From contig JAPONU010000267.1 in NCBI GenBank assembly GCA_026713745.1, forward strand, positions 1-24,618: DNA of 24,618 nt. The letters run 5' to 3'. The first letter of the stretch is position 1. Every line of letters starts with the position of its first letter. The notes beneath the pieces were generated by a model that did no database searches, was not told the origin of the DNA, and saw only the letters and a list, made by a program, of their open reading frames with translations. The position numbers and the translations under genes are program-made. Of the stretch, positions 15,485 through 23,217 are shown piece by piece. The stretch is from a bacterium. Lineage in GTDB: Bacteria > Actinomycetota > Acidimicrobiia > Acidimicrobiales > CATQHL01.

Positions 15485-16132
15485 ATGCGACGGCGTCGGG
15501 CGCAGCCCACCGGCAGCGGCTCGCGCCGGCGGCTCGGACACACCGGGGGCCGCCGGGGCGCCGGCCGGGCACTTGTCCTCCTGGCTGTGACCGCACTCGT
15601 CGCGGCCGGTTGCGGCTCCTCCGGGCGGGAATTGCGCGCCCCTCCGGGTTTCGCCGCCTCCGAGGCCCGCTTCGTGCCGGTCAACCAGAGCCAGGGACCC
15701 GGCGGGATGCTCATCGAGGGCACCGACTTCGCGCCGGGCGCTGAACTGCCTCCGGGACTGCTCGAGACGGGCGAACCGCCCACGCTGGCGTGGTGGAACA
15801 TTCCGCTGGGAGCGACCGAGTTGGTGCTGCTCGTCAGCGCCTTCGATCCGCAGGAGCCACCGGTCCTTTGGGCCGTCGCCGGCCTCGGACCCTCCAGCGC
15901 CGGCCTCTTCGGCGGGCCGTTGCCCCCAGGGGTGCGGTCGCTGCCGCGGTCCGGCGGCGAGTTCGACTGGCCCGGCTACCCGCCGGCGGGCACCCGGGTG
16001 GTGTTCAGCCTGTGCGCCCTGGAGGCCCCGCTGTCGCCCGATGCCGGTGCCTCCGACGCCTGGAACCTGTGCTACACCGACTCGCTCGGGCTCGCCACGG
16101 TCAGCGGGCTCGTCCCCGCCCCGCAGCCATGA
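15485..16132 (+). CDS. PEBP-fold (YbhB/YbcL/Raf kinase inhibitor-like) lipoprotein
   Basis: This 215-residue lipoprotein has an Arg-rich N-terminus, signal peptide and lipobox VAAGC. The mature part follows the PEBP plan: 'IEGTDFAPGAELPPGL', 'PPTLAWWNIPLGATELVLLVSAFDP', then 'PPVLWAVAGLGPSSAGLFGG' and 'GEFDWPGYPPAGTRVVFSLCALEAPL'. The usual HW of the ligand pocket is replaced by LW, and the GP.PP..G.H segment reads PGYPPAGTR, so the anion-binding site looks altered. PEBP proteins bind phosphorylated or phospholipid-like ligands, but roles of bacterial lipoprotein forms are unclear. The ATG at 15485 is chosen because the signal peptide begins there and a -10 box precedes it. Its stop overlaps the region upstream of the next gene. 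Confidence 0.8.
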   Translation: MRRRRAQPTGSGSRRRLGHTGGRRGAGRALVLLAVTALVAAGCGSSGRELRAPPGFAASEARFVPVNQSQGPGGMLIEGTDFAPGAELPPGLLETGEPPTLAWWNIPLGATELVLLVSAFDPQEPPVLWAVAGLGPSSAGLFGGPLPPGVRSLPRSGGEFDWPGYPPAGTRVVFSLCALEAPLSPDAGASDAWNLCYTDSLGLATVSGLVPAPQP

Positions 16133-16137
16133 GGAGG
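16132..16137 (+). promoter_or_regulatory. Shine-Dalgarno AGGAGG that decides the start of the dehydrogenase gene
   Basis: A full AGGAGG lies 6 nt before GTG 16144 and overlaps the stop region of the PEBP-like gene. An in-frame ATG at 16129 lies upstream of it and has no such site, so GTG 16144 is preferred. Confidence 0.7.
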
Positions 16138-16143
16138 CAGGAT

Positions 16144-17091
16144 GTGAGACACCGCGTCTGGATCGACGGGCCGGCGCCGGGAATCGAGCTTCCCGCCGAT
16201 GTGGTCATCGTTGACGACCCTTCGGACGCGGACGGCGCGATCGTGGGATCCAAGGAGCGTTGGGACGGCGCCGCCTGCCGGCGTCTGCCCGACCTGAAGG
16301 TCGTTGTGCGACGTGGTATCGGCACCGACACCGTGGACCATGCAGCCTGCGCCGCCCATGGCGTCGCCGTCTGCAACACCCCCGACGGTCCCACGACCTC
16401 GACCGCCGAACATGCCCTCGCGCTGCTGCTGGCCGCCGGCAAGCGGCTCAAGGTCGCCGAGCGCCGTCTCCGCGACGGTGACGGCCTCGTCGGAACGCCC
16501 GCTGCGGTGGGGGGTCTCGAACTCGACGGCCGCACCCTCGGTCTCATCGGCTGCGGTCGGATCGGGAGGCGCCTGGGCGGCTACGCCGAGGCGCTGGGCA
16601 TGCAGGTGCTGGCACACGATCCCCACCTGGACGCCGCACCCGTGGGCAGATTGGTCGACCTCGAGGAAATATGGTCCTCAGCGGACATCGTGTCGTTGCA
16701 CGCCCCCGCCACACCTGCGACCCGCCACCTCGTGAACGCCACCTCGCTGGCGGCGATGCGTCCCGGCGTGGTGATCGTCAACTGCGCCCGCGGCGCCCTC
16801 GTGGATCACGACGCCCTGCTCGCGGCCCTCACATCCGGCCACGTCGCCGGAGCCGCACTGGACGTCACCGACCCGGAGCCGCTGCCCGCCGATCATCCCC
16901 TGCTGCACCGGGACGACGTTCTGGTCACCCCCCATGTCGCCTCGGGCACCACCGCCGGCGCGGAGCGGGTCATACACCAGGCGCTGGCACAGGCGCTCGC
17001 GTGGTTGCGCGGCGACACCCCCGAACACCTTCTGGATCCGGCCGCCGCCGACCCCGCTGTGGATCGCCGGCTCCGGGCTGGGCCCGACTGA
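16144..17091 (+). CDS. D-isomer-specific 2-hydroxyacid dehydrogenase (NAD-dependent)
   Basis: This 315-residue protein has the two-domain D-2-hydroxyacid dehydrogenase layout. The NAD-binding Rossmann motif is GLIGCGRIGRRLGGYAEALGM (G-C-G-R-I-G at about 136-141). The catalytic triad is Arg216 ('NCARGALVD'), Glu245 ('DVTDPEPL') and His264 ('TPHVASGTT'). 'RRGIGTDTVDHAACAAHGVAVCNTP' is the substrate-domain signature shared with phosphoglycerate dehydrogenase and CtBP-like members. It would reduce or oxidise a 2-keto/2-hydroxy acid in the cytosol. There is no ACT or other C-terminal regulatory domain, so it is not a full SerA. It starts 11 nt after the stop of the PEBP-like gene and is probably co-transcribed. 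Exact substrate is not assignable. Confidence 0.88.
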   Translation: MRHRVWIDGPAPGIELPADVVIVDDPSDADGAIVGSKERWDGAACRRLPDLKVVVRRGIGTDTVDHAACAAHGVAVCNTPDGPTTSTAEHALALLLAAGKRLKVAERRLRDGDGLVGTPAAVGGLELDGRTLGLIGCGRIGRRLGGYAEALGMQVLAHDPHLDAAPVGRLVDLEEIWSSADIVSLHAPATPATRHLVNATSLAAMRPGVVIVNCARGALVDHDALLAALTSGHVAGAALDVTDPEPLPADHPLLHRDDVLVTPHVASGTTAGAERVIHQALAQALAWLRGDTPEHLLDPAAADPAVDRRLRAGPD

Positions 17092-17105
17092 GCGGACTTG
17101 GGCGT

Positions 17106-18701
17106 CTAGCCCCTGAGCCGGTCCCGCAGCACGAACTTCTGGATCTTGCCGGTGCTGGTCTTGGGGAGGTCGCCGAAGATCACGCGCTTGGGCGCCTTGA
17201 AACGGGCGATGGCGCCGCGCACGAACTCGATGATCTCCTCCTCAGTCGGCAACGCTCCCGGGCGCGGCACCACGAAGGCGACCGGCACCTCGCCCCAGGT
17301 CTCGTCGGGCGCACCCACCACCGCCGCCTCCAGCACGCCAGGGTGACGCGCCAGGACCTGCTCCACCTCGATGGAGGTGATGTTCTCCCCGCCGCTGACA
17401 ATCACGTCCTTTGCCCTGTCGCGGACCTCCATGTAGCCGTCGGGGTGCACGACGCCCACGTCGCCGGTGCGGAACCAGGCGCCGTCGGGCCGCTGGAGCG
17501 TGGCCGCCGCCGTCGCGGTGGGATCCCGGTAGTAGCCGAGCATCACGACGTTGCCCCGAAGCACCACCTCGCCGGGGGTGGCGCCGTCGGCGGGCACGTC
17601 GGCGCCGTCTGCGTCCACGACGCGCAGCGGCGCGCAGGCGATGTTGGCGACGCCCTGGCGGGCCTTGCGCCGGGCCTGTTCGGCCGGGCCCAGGGCAGCC
17701 CACTCGGGCCGCCAGTCGCAGATCACCGCCGGGCCGTAGCTCTCGGTCAGGCCGTAGAGGTGCATGACGTGCAGGTTCAGGTCGGCGAGGCGGGCCAGCA
17801 GGCTGGGCGACGGCGGAGCGCCTCCCACAGCGACGTGCACCGGGGAGGCCGCCGCGGTGGCGCCGGGATGGGAGGCAAGCATCGTCAGCACCGTGGGTGC
17901 GGCGTTGAGGTGGGTGATTCCCTGGCGACCGATCGCGGCCCAGATGGCTTCGGGGTTCACCTGGCGCAGCGCCACGTGTACCCCGCCTGCCGCGGTGACC
18001 GCCCAGGGGTAGCACCAGCCGTTGCAGTGGAACATCGGCAGGGTCCACAGGAACACGCTGGCGGCGTCCAAGCCGCCCTGGGCGACCATCGCCAGCGCCT
18101 GCAGGTAGGCACCCCGGTGGGAGTACATGACGCCCTTGGGGTGCCCGGTGGTGCCGGAGGTGTAGTTGAGGCTGAGCATCCCCCACTCGTCGTCGACGTC
18201 GCGGCGCAGCGGTTCGGCGGAAACGAGCCGTTGCTCGTAGTCGTCTGCGGACCCGCCGCAGCGGATCAACTGCACCGGGTGATCGGCTGCTGCGGCGATC
18301 GCCTCGCCGACATCGGCCAGGGAGACATCACAGATGAGCACCCGCGAACCGGCGTGGTTCACGATCCAGGTCAACTCGCCGGGCGCCAGGCGCGTGTTCA
18401 GGGCATTAAGCACGGCGCCCGCCCAGGACACACCGAAGTGCGACTCCAGCGCCACGTGCGTGTTCGGCACCAGCGTCGAGACCCTGTCGCCGGGACGCAC
18501 CCCCGCGGTGGTCAGCGCCCCCGCCAACCGCATGCAGCGCCCCTGCAACTCGCGGTACGTGAAGGAGCGCTCCCCGTCGATCACCGCCGTCCTGTCTCCG
18601 AAGACGAGTGCGCTGCGATCCAGGAACAACGTCGGCGCCAGCGGTTCGGGGCCGAAGGCCGGACCGCGACCGGTGGCCGGCAATGAGGGCTGGGGCATCA
18701 T
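17106..18701 (-). CDS. AMP-forming acyl-CoA synthetase (fatty/aryl acid-CoA ligase)
   Basis: This 531-residue ANL-superfamily enzyme has the P-loop 'YTSGTTGHPKG' (180-190), 'HLYGLTESYGP' (A5-type, 314-324), 'RTGDVGVVHPDGYMEVRDRAKDVIVSGGENI' (hinge Asp/Arg region, 411-441) and the catalytic Lys519 in 'PKTSTGKIQKF'. It activates a carboxylic acid to an acyl-adenylate and then to acyl-CoA. The 'SGGENITSIEVE' form and the tri-part 'PMFHCNGWCYPW' are typical of the medium/long-chain acyl and plant AAE-like branch. The start is the first of two adjacent ATGs at 18701; the longer upstream frame crosses non-coding DNA and rnhA. It is convergent with the dehydrogenase gene, 14 nt apart. Chain-length preference cannot be read from the sequence. 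Confidence 0.9.
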   Translation of the reverse strand: MMPQPSLPATGRGPAFGPEPLAPTLFLDRSALVFGDRTAVIDGERSFTYRELQGRCMRLAGALTTAGVRPGDRVSTLVPNTHVALESHFGVSWAGAVLNALNTRLAPGELTWIVNHAGSRVLICDVSLADVGEAIAAAADHPVQLIRCGGSADDYEQRLVSAEPLRRDVDDEWGMLSLNYTSGTTGHPKGVMYSHRGAYLQALAMVAQGGLDAASVFLWTLPMFHCNGWCYPWAVTAAGGVHVALRQVNPEAIWAAIGRQGITHLNAAPTVLTMLASHPGATAAASPVHVAVGGAPPSPSLLARLADLNLHVMHLYGLTESYGPAVICDWRPEWAALGPAEQARRKARQGVANIACAPLRVVDADGADVPADGATPGEVVLRGNVVMLGYYRDPTATAAATLQRPDGAWFRTGDVGVVHPDGYMEVRDRAKDVIVSGGENITSIEVEQVLARHPGVLEAAVVGAPDETWGEVPVAFVVPRPGALPTEEEIIEFVRGAIARFKAPKRVIFGDLPKTSTGKIQKFVLRDRLRG

Positions 18702-18792
18702 CTCAGTGTCGCAGACCTCGGCCCGATCCGGCGCCGAAAAGGTCGAGGCGGGCCCGAACCCGCTCCAAAGGCTCGAACCCGCCTTTTCCACC

Positions 18793-18830
18793 TGCCGCAA
18801 CCCTGCTGCTCCAACACTCGGGTTGCGGCA
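18793..18830. repeat. Perfect 11-bp inverted repeat between rnhA and the acyl-CoA synthetase gene
   Basis: TGCCGCAACCC (18793-18803) and GGGTTGCGGCA (18820-18830) are exact complements with a 16-nt spacer. It lies 92 nt upstream of the synthetase start and 80 nt past the rnhA stop, both on the minus strand. There is no T-tract on either side. It could be an operator for the synthetase gene (TetR/FadR-type regulators bind such palindromes) or a 3' structure for rnhA mRNA. Confidence 0.55.
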
Positions 18831-18835
18831 TCCGG

Positions 18836-18852
18836 AAGATCCCGGCGATCTT
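18836..18852. other. Small hairpin AAGATC-CCGGC-GATCTT
   Basis: A 6-bp perfect stem (18836-18841 with 18847-18852) and 5-nt loop lie beside the larger inverted repeat, in the 209-nt gap between rnhA and the synthetase gene. The rest of this gap (18702-18792, 18853-18910) contains GC-rich direct repeats of CGAACCCGC (near 18755 and 18774) but no gene that I can support. The role of the hairpin is unknown. Confidence 0.3.
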
Positions 18853-18910
18853 TGACTGACAGACGCCTCAGTCGCCGGTTCGGTTGACAAGCGAAGAGAA
18901 AAGTCTTTCC

Positions 18911-19408
18911 TCAGCCGGACGCCGGGCGGTAGCGGTCGCCTCGGGTGCCGCCCTGGGTGTCCGCGGCAGCGGTGGCGAGGAGGTCGGCGGCGTCGTTCCA
19001 GGGGTCGGCGCTGTGGCCCTTCACCCAGCGGAACGCCACCCCCCGCGCCAGCACCTGCTCGATCAGCGGCTCCCAGAGGTCCCGGTTCTTCACCGGTTCC
19101 TTCTTGGAGTTGCGCCAGTTGCGACGCTGCCATCCCGCCCACCAGCGCTGCTCGAAGCAATGCACGATGTACGTCGAGTCTGTGACCACCTCCACGGGGT
19201 CGCAGCCCTCCAGGGCCGCGAGCGCCTCCAGCACGGCCTGCAGCTCCATGCGGTTGTTGGTCGTGTCCGCCGCGGCGCCGGCCGCCCACGGACCGTCAGG
19301 CACCACCCAGCCCCATCCTCCCGGTCCGGGATTACCGCGGCACGCCCCATCGGTGTACACGACAGTGGGTCGCGGTGGATGGCCGGCTGAGTCCGTCACG
19401 CCGCTCAT
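18911..19408 (-). CDS. rnhA: Ribonuclease HI
   Basis: This 165-residue enzyme cleaves the RNA strand of RNA-DNA hybrids (R-loops, primer removal). The catalytic residues are all present in order: Asp20 ('VYTDGACRGNPGPGGWGWV'), Glu55 ('TNNRMELQAVLEAL'), Asp77 ('VVTDSTYIVHCFE'), His132 ('VKGHSADPWND') and Asp142 ('AADLLAT'). The basic handle region 'WWAGWQRRNWRNSKKEPVKNRDLWEPL' is complete, as in the E. coli-type enzyme. ATG 19408 was chosen because the conserved fold begins 15 residues later and GCGAGG precedes it. It stands alone, 143 nt downstream of vapC; that gap shows no gene. Confidence 0.93.
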   Translation of the reverse strand: MSGVTDSAGHPPRPTVVYTDGACRGNPGPGGWGWVVPDGPWAAGAAADTTNNRMELQAVLEALAALEGCDPVEVVTDSTYIVHCFEQRWWAGWQRRNWRNSKKEPVKNRDLWEPLIEQVLARGVAFRWVKGHSADPWNDAADLLATAAADTQGGTRGDRYRPASG

Positions 19409-19551
19409 CCTCGCATGCCGCCGGCTGCAGCCGGCGCCGACCGGACGCAGTGGGGTCCGCGTCCGTTGCAAACCGAGCGGCAACAGCGTGGCCGACCTCC
19501 GCCGGCCCGGCGAACGGCCTGTGGCCGGCGACGCCGGTTGGCTCGCGGCGG

Positions 19552-19929
19552 CTAGATGCGGTGGACGCAAATCGTTGGTGCGAGGGTCTCGATGTCCTCG
19601 GGATCGCTGGTGAGGACCGGCGCGCCGCGGCGCAGCGCGCACACCGCGACGTGGGCGTCCACGACGTCGGTCGTGCCGGAGGCGGAAAGCATCAGCCCGA
19701 CGCGCCGGGCGTCGTCGGCATCGAGGGCCACGATGTCCACGTTCGACCTCCGCAAGAAGGTCGCCAGCCGGGCCTGCCGCCGAGGATCCCGCCATACCTG
19801 GGCGACGCATCCCGCCGGAACCGTCAGAGTCATTCTCATTTGCCTCGCTTCAGCAACAAGGCCGACGACATGGCGGTCGCCTCGCTCGATGGCGATCAGG
19901 GCGCCGGTGTCGAGAACGGCACCGCTCAC
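19552..19929 (-). CDS. vapC: PIN-domain toxin, VapC family
   Basis: This 125-residue PIN-domain protein would be the ribonuclease toxin of a type II toxin-antitoxin pair. Visible acidic residues are Asp7 ('AVLDTGALIAIERGD'), Asp88 and Asp91 ('TTDVVDAHVAV') and Asp109 ('LTSDPEDI'). The residue that is Glu in most VapC proteins (second helix, 'vlaEl') is Gln44 here ('VPAGCVAQVWRD'). I recall this Q form in an actinobacterial PIN subfamily. The start is GTG 19929, whose GTGA overlaps the antitoxin stop by 4 nt; coupling of this kind is normal for VapBC. The metal site may still be complete through Glu15 or other residues. Confidence 0.87.
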   Translation of the reverse strand: MSGAVLDTGALIAIERGDRHVVGLVAEARQMRMTLTVPAGCVAQVWRDPRRQARLATFLRRSNVDIVALDADDARRVGLMLSASGTTDVVDAHVAVCALRRGAPVLTSDPEDIETLAPTICVHRI

Positions 19930-20174
19930 GCCGCTTCGCCGCTGAGGATGCGTCTGGCCGCTGCCCGTTCCTCGTCGCTCAACGGTCCGCCGGTCGCAGC
20001 GAGACTCTCGGCGAGCATGGCTTCGAAGTCGTCCTCGGCGGCGAGTTGGCCGGCGACGGCATGCTCGAGATAGGCCGAGACGCTCCGAGCGTGCCCGGCC
20101 TCCACCGCCAACCTGACGCGGGCGAGCAACTCCTGGTCGATGGTGATGGTGATCTTGGCCCGCGGCAGGGTCAT
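19926..20174 (-). CDS. vapB: VapB-type ribbon-helix-helix antitoxin
   Basis: This 82-residue protein has an N-terminal RHH-like region ('AKITITIDQELLARVRLAVEAGHARSVSAYLEHAVAGQL') that would bind operator DNA as a dimer. A negatively charged C-terminal part ('AAEDDFEAMLAESLAATGGPLSDEERAAARRIL') would wrap and neutralise the PIN toxin. It overlaps vapC by 4 nt and precedes it, the standard order. ATG 20174 is preferred to ATG 20183 because a -10 box ends 7 nt before it. An upstream frame extending to 20684 is non-coding. The pair would be autoregulated through the palindrome upstream. Confidence 0.82.
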   Translation of the reverse strand: MTLPRAKITITIDQELLARVRLAVEAGHARSVSAYLEHAVAGQLAAEDDFEAMLAESLAATGGPLSDEERAAARRILSGEAA

Positions 20175-20181
20175 ATCAATC

Positions 20182-20187
20182 ATCCTA
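20182..20187 (-). promoter_or_regulatory. -10 box for leaderless vapBC transcription
   Basis: TAGGAT on the minus strand (20187-20182) fits TANNNT and ends 7 nt before ATG 20174, placing the transcription start at the start codon. The AGGA in it could also act as a weak ribosome site. No clear -35 is visible. Confidence 0.45.
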
Positions 20188-20200
20188 CCGCCCGGCCTTC

Positions 20201-20210
20201 GTGCATGCAC
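20201..20210. promoter_or_regulatory. Perfect 10-bp palindrome, candidate VapBC operator
   Basis: GTGCATGCAC is fully self-complementary and lies 27 nt upstream of vapB, near the expected -35 position. A related GTGCAC palindrome occurs at 20230-20235. Toxin-antitoxin operators are usually short inverted repeats at this location, so autoregulation by VapBC is a reasonable inference. Confidence 0.4.
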
Positions 20211-20490
20211 AGCCTTCATGACCGGAACCGTGCACCGACCGATGGAACCGGCCGACCAGTCTGATTCCCCGGCAAACTCCGCGGCTGACCCGGGTGGACG
20301 CACCAGTGGTCGCCTCCGTGTCCTCACGCCTTCGGCACGGGAGGCAACCCTCGAGCCCGAATGGACATCCAAGTCACGGGCCACCCGGGCGGAATGACGC
20401 GGGGCGTCGGTTCGCGGCATTGCGCAACAGTCTCCGAGACGCCATCCCGACTTGGCCGGAATCGGCCGGATCGTGCGAGACTGAACACCG
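20211..20490. other. Divergent intergenic region between vapB and aceE
   Basis: This is the right-hand part of the only stretch over 300 nt without a gene (20175-20490). I see no open frame with credible start and protein features. It holds the second GTGCAC site (20230-20235) and the aceE promoter region. TTGGCC at 20452-20457 and GAGACT at 20477-20482 (19 nt apart) are a weak -35/-10 candidate ending 8 nt before ATG 20491. That would again give a nearly leaderless message, in keeping with the lack of a Shine-Dalgarno site. Confidence 0.4.
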
Positions 20491-23217
20491 ATGCGCGGCC
20501 ACTTCTCGCACCAACTCCCCGATACCGATCCCACCGAGACCGGCGAGTGGATCGACTCCTTCGACGCCCTGGTCCACGAACGCGGCAAGGAGCGTGCCCG
20601 GCTGGTCGTCGCCCGGATGCTGGAGCGGGCCCAGCAACTCGACGTGGGGATCCCCGCCACGGTCACAACCCCGTACGTCAACACGATCCCCGCCGACAGC
20701 CAGCCCTTCTTCCCCGGCGACGAGCACCTCGAGAAGCTGATCCGGCGCTACATCCGCTGGAACGCAGCGGTCATGGTGATTAGGGCCAACAAGGCGGCCG
20801 ACGGCATCGGCGGGCACCTGTCCACGTTCGCCTCCTCGGCGTCGCTGTACGACGTGGGCTTCAACTGGTTCTTCCGGGGCAAGGACGCCGACCAGCCCGG
20901 CGACCACGTGTACTTCCAGGGCCACGCCGCCCCGGGCATCTACGCCCGGGCCTTCCTCGAGGGGCGCCTCGGCACCGAGCGCCTCGACAACTTCCGCATG
21001 GAGATCGGCGGGCGGGGGGTATCCAGCTACCCGCACCCCCGGCTGATGCCCGACTTCTGGGAGTACCCCACGGTGTCGATGGGGCTCGGCGCCATCAACT
21101 CCATCTATCACGCCCGCTTCAACCGCTACCTGCACCACCGCCACATCGACGACACCGCCGGGTCGCGCATCTGGTGCTTCGTGGGCGACGGCGAGATGGA
21201 CGAACCCGAGACGCTGGGCGCCATCTCCCTGGCCGGGCGCTCGGAACTCGACAACCTCATCTGGGTGGTCAACTGCAATCTGCAGCGCCTCGACGGACCC
21301 GTCCGGGGGAACGGCAAGATCATCCAGGAACTCGAGGGCCTGTTCCGCGGCGCCGGCTGGAACGTCATCAAGGTCATCTGGGGGTCCCGCTGGGACGAGT
21401 TGCTGAAGCGGGACACCAGCGGCTTGCTGTTGAACAAGATGAACTCCACCGTGGACGGCGAGTATCAGCGCTACGCCACCGAGTCGGGCACGTATATCCG
21501 CGAGCACTTCTTCGGGCCCGACCGCCGCCTGCGCGCCATGGTGGACGACTACGGCGACGCGGACCTCGCCAACCTGCCGCGCGGCGGCCACGACCACGGG
21601 AAGCTGTACGCCGCCTACAAGGCCGCCACCGACAACGCCGGTTCACCGACGGTGATCCTCGCCAAGACCATCAAGGGCTGGAGCCTCGGCAGGGGGTTCG
21701 AGGGCCGCAACGCCACGCACCAGATCAAGAAGATGACCACCCGGCAGTTGCTGGAGCTCCGCGACCGGCTGCGCCTCTGGGAGCAGATCCCCGAGAGCGC
21801 CCTCACCGACGACGACGCCCCGCCGTACTACCGGCCGCCACCGGACACCGAGGAGATGGTGTACATGCGGCGGCGTCGCCAGGCGCTCGACGGGGCGCTC
21901 CCGTCACGCATCGTGCGGGATCGCCGACCTCTGCGCCAGCCCGACCGCAAGATCTTCGCCACCTTCGACGAGGGCTCCGGCGACCGGGAGGTGTCCACCA
22001 CGGTGGCGTTCACCACCTTGCTGCGCTCGCTGCTGCGCGACAAGGACTTCGGCGCGCGGGTCGCCCCGATCGTCGCCGACGAGGCTCGCACCTTCGGGAT
22101 GGACTCACTGTTCCGGGAGTTCGAGATCTACGCCCCGCACGGGCAGCTCTACGAACCGGTGGACCACGACCTGCTGCTGTCGTACTCCGAGGACACCGAC
22201 GGGCAGATCCTGGAGGAGGGCATCACCGAGGCGGGCTCACTGGCGGAGTGGATCGCGGCGGGCACCAGCTACGCCAACCTGGGCGTGCCGATGGTGCCGA
22301 TGTACACCTTCTACTCCATGTTCGGCTTCCAGCGGGTGGGTGACCTCGTCTGGTCGGCGGCGGACAGCCGGGCCCGGGGGTTCCTCCTGGGCGCCACCGC
22401 CGGGCGCACCACGCTCGCCGGCGAGGGCCTGCAGCACCAGGACGGCCACAGCCACCTGCTTGCGGCGGCGGTCCCGGCGTGCCAGTCATACGACCCGGCT
22501 TTCGCCTACGAGATGGCGACGATCATCGCCTGCGGGTTGGAGCGTATGTATCCCCCGGCGGGAGTGGCGCACGGCGACGATGTCTTCTACTACCTGACGA
22601 TCTACAACGAGAACTACCTCCAGCCCGCTCGCGCGGACCACGTCAGCGACGCCGACATCATGAGCGGCCTGTACCGCTGGGACCCCGGTCCGGCGGGCAT
22701 GCGCCACCGCGCCACGATCCTGTTCTCCGGCCCGGCGCAGGCTGCGGCCCGAGAGGCCCAGGCAGCACTCGCCGAGCACTACGACACCGGTGCCGAACTG
22801 TGGAGCGCCACCTCCTACAAGAAGTTGCGGTCCGAGGCCCTCGACGCCGAGCGCTGGAACCGCCTGCATCCCACCGAGGCGCCCCGCGAGCCCGCGGTGA
22901 CCGCAAAGCTGGCCCGCTCGCAGGGGCCGATCACCGCCGTCAGCGACTACCTCACCCTGGTGCCCGACCAGGTGTCCCGCTGGGCGCCCCGGCACTTCTC
23001 GGTGCTGGGCACCGACGGCTACGGCCGCAGCGACACGCGCAGCGCCCTGCGTCGCTTCTTCGAGGTGGACGCCGCGCATGTCACCGTGGCCGTCCTGGCG
23101 GGGCTCGCGGCCGCCGGGGAGATCGACGCCTCGGCGGTCGACGACGCCATCGAGCGCTTCGGCGTGGACCCCGAGGCGGTCAACCCCGTCGACTACGAGT
23201 GCGGCCCGCTCACCTAG
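20491..23217 (+). CDS. aceE: Pyruvate dehydrogenase E1 component, homodimeric AceE type
   Basis: This 908-residue thiamine-diphosphate enzyme decarboxylates pyruvate and passes the acetyl group to lipoyl-E2 of the pyruvate dehydrogenase complex. The ThDP-binding GDG motif and following helix are at about residues 231-262 ('GDGEMDEPETLGAISLAGRSELDNLIWVVNCN'). Other AceE landmarks are 'SSYPHPRLMPDFWEYPTVSMGLGAINSIYHARFNRYLHHR', 'AGRTTLAGEGLQHQDGHSH' and the C-terminal domain from about 720. Length agrees with the family (about 890-930). No E2 or E3 gene lies next to it in this window, as is usual in Actinomycetota. Upstream is a divergent vapBC; downstream it overlaps the convergent MFS gene by 8 nt. 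No ribosome site precedes ATG 20491. Confidence 0.95.
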   Translation: MRGHFSHQLPDTDPTETGEWIDSFDALVHERGKERARLVVARMLERAQQLDVGIPATVTTPYVNTIPADSQPFFPGDEHLEKLIRRYIRWNAAVMVIRANKAADGIGGHLSTFASSASLYDVGFNWFFRGKDADQPGDHVYFQGHAAPGIYARAFLEGRLGTERLDNFRMEIGGRGVSSYPHPRLMPDFWEYPTVSMGLGAINSIYHARFNRYLHHRHIDDTAGSRIWCFVGDGEMDEPETLGAISLAGRSELDNLIWVVNCNLQRLDGPVRGNGKIIQELEGLFRGAGWNVIKVIWGSRWDELLKRDTSGLLLNKMNSTVDGEYQRYATESGTYIREHFFGPDRRLRAMVDDYGDADLANLPRGGHDHGKLYAAYKAATDNAGSPTVILAKTIKGWSLGRGFEGRNATHQIKKMTTRQLLELRDRLRLWEQIPESALTDDDAPPYYRPPPDTEEMVYMRRRRQALDGALPSRIVRDRRPLRQPDRKIFATFDEGSGDREVSTTVAFTTLLRSLLRDKDFGARVAPIVADEARTFGMDSLFREFEIYAPHGQLYEPVDHDLLLSYSEDTDGQILEEGITEAGSLAEWIAAGTSYANLGVPMVPMYTFYSMFGFQRVGDLVWSAADSRARGFLLGATAGRTTLAGEGLQHQDGHSHLLAAAVPACQSYDPAFAYEMATIIACGLERMYPPAGVAHGDDVFYYLTIYNENYLQPARADHVSDADIMSGLYRWDPGPAGMRHRATILFSGPAQAAAREAQAALAEHYDTGAELWSATSYKKLRSEALDAERWNRLHPTEAPREPAVTAKLARSQGPITAVSDYLTLVPDQVSRWAPRHFSVLGTDGYGRSDTRSALRRFFEVDAAHVTVAVLAGLAAAGEIDASAVDDAIERFGVDPEAVNPVDYECGPLT

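Noticed and set aside
14113..15801. N-terminal extension of the PhoU/TrkA-C frame to 15801 (1001 codons)
   Set aside because: The extension is a frame-shifted shadow of the MgtE-like gene; the true protein starts at or near 14112.
16671..18686. 671-codon plus-strand open frame
   Set aside because: It overlaps the dehydrogenase gene in another frame and then runs antisense to the acyl-CoA synthetase; no recognisable protein features.
18755..18785. GGGTTCGAGCC-like segment resembling a tRNA T-arm on the minus strand
   Set aside because: No acceptor stem, D-arm or anticodon arm can be folded around it; it is part of a GC-rich direct repeat.
20184..20684. Upstream extension of the antitoxin frame
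   Set aside because: It crosses the divergent intergenic region and the antisense of aceE; the RHH protein begins at 20174 or 20183.
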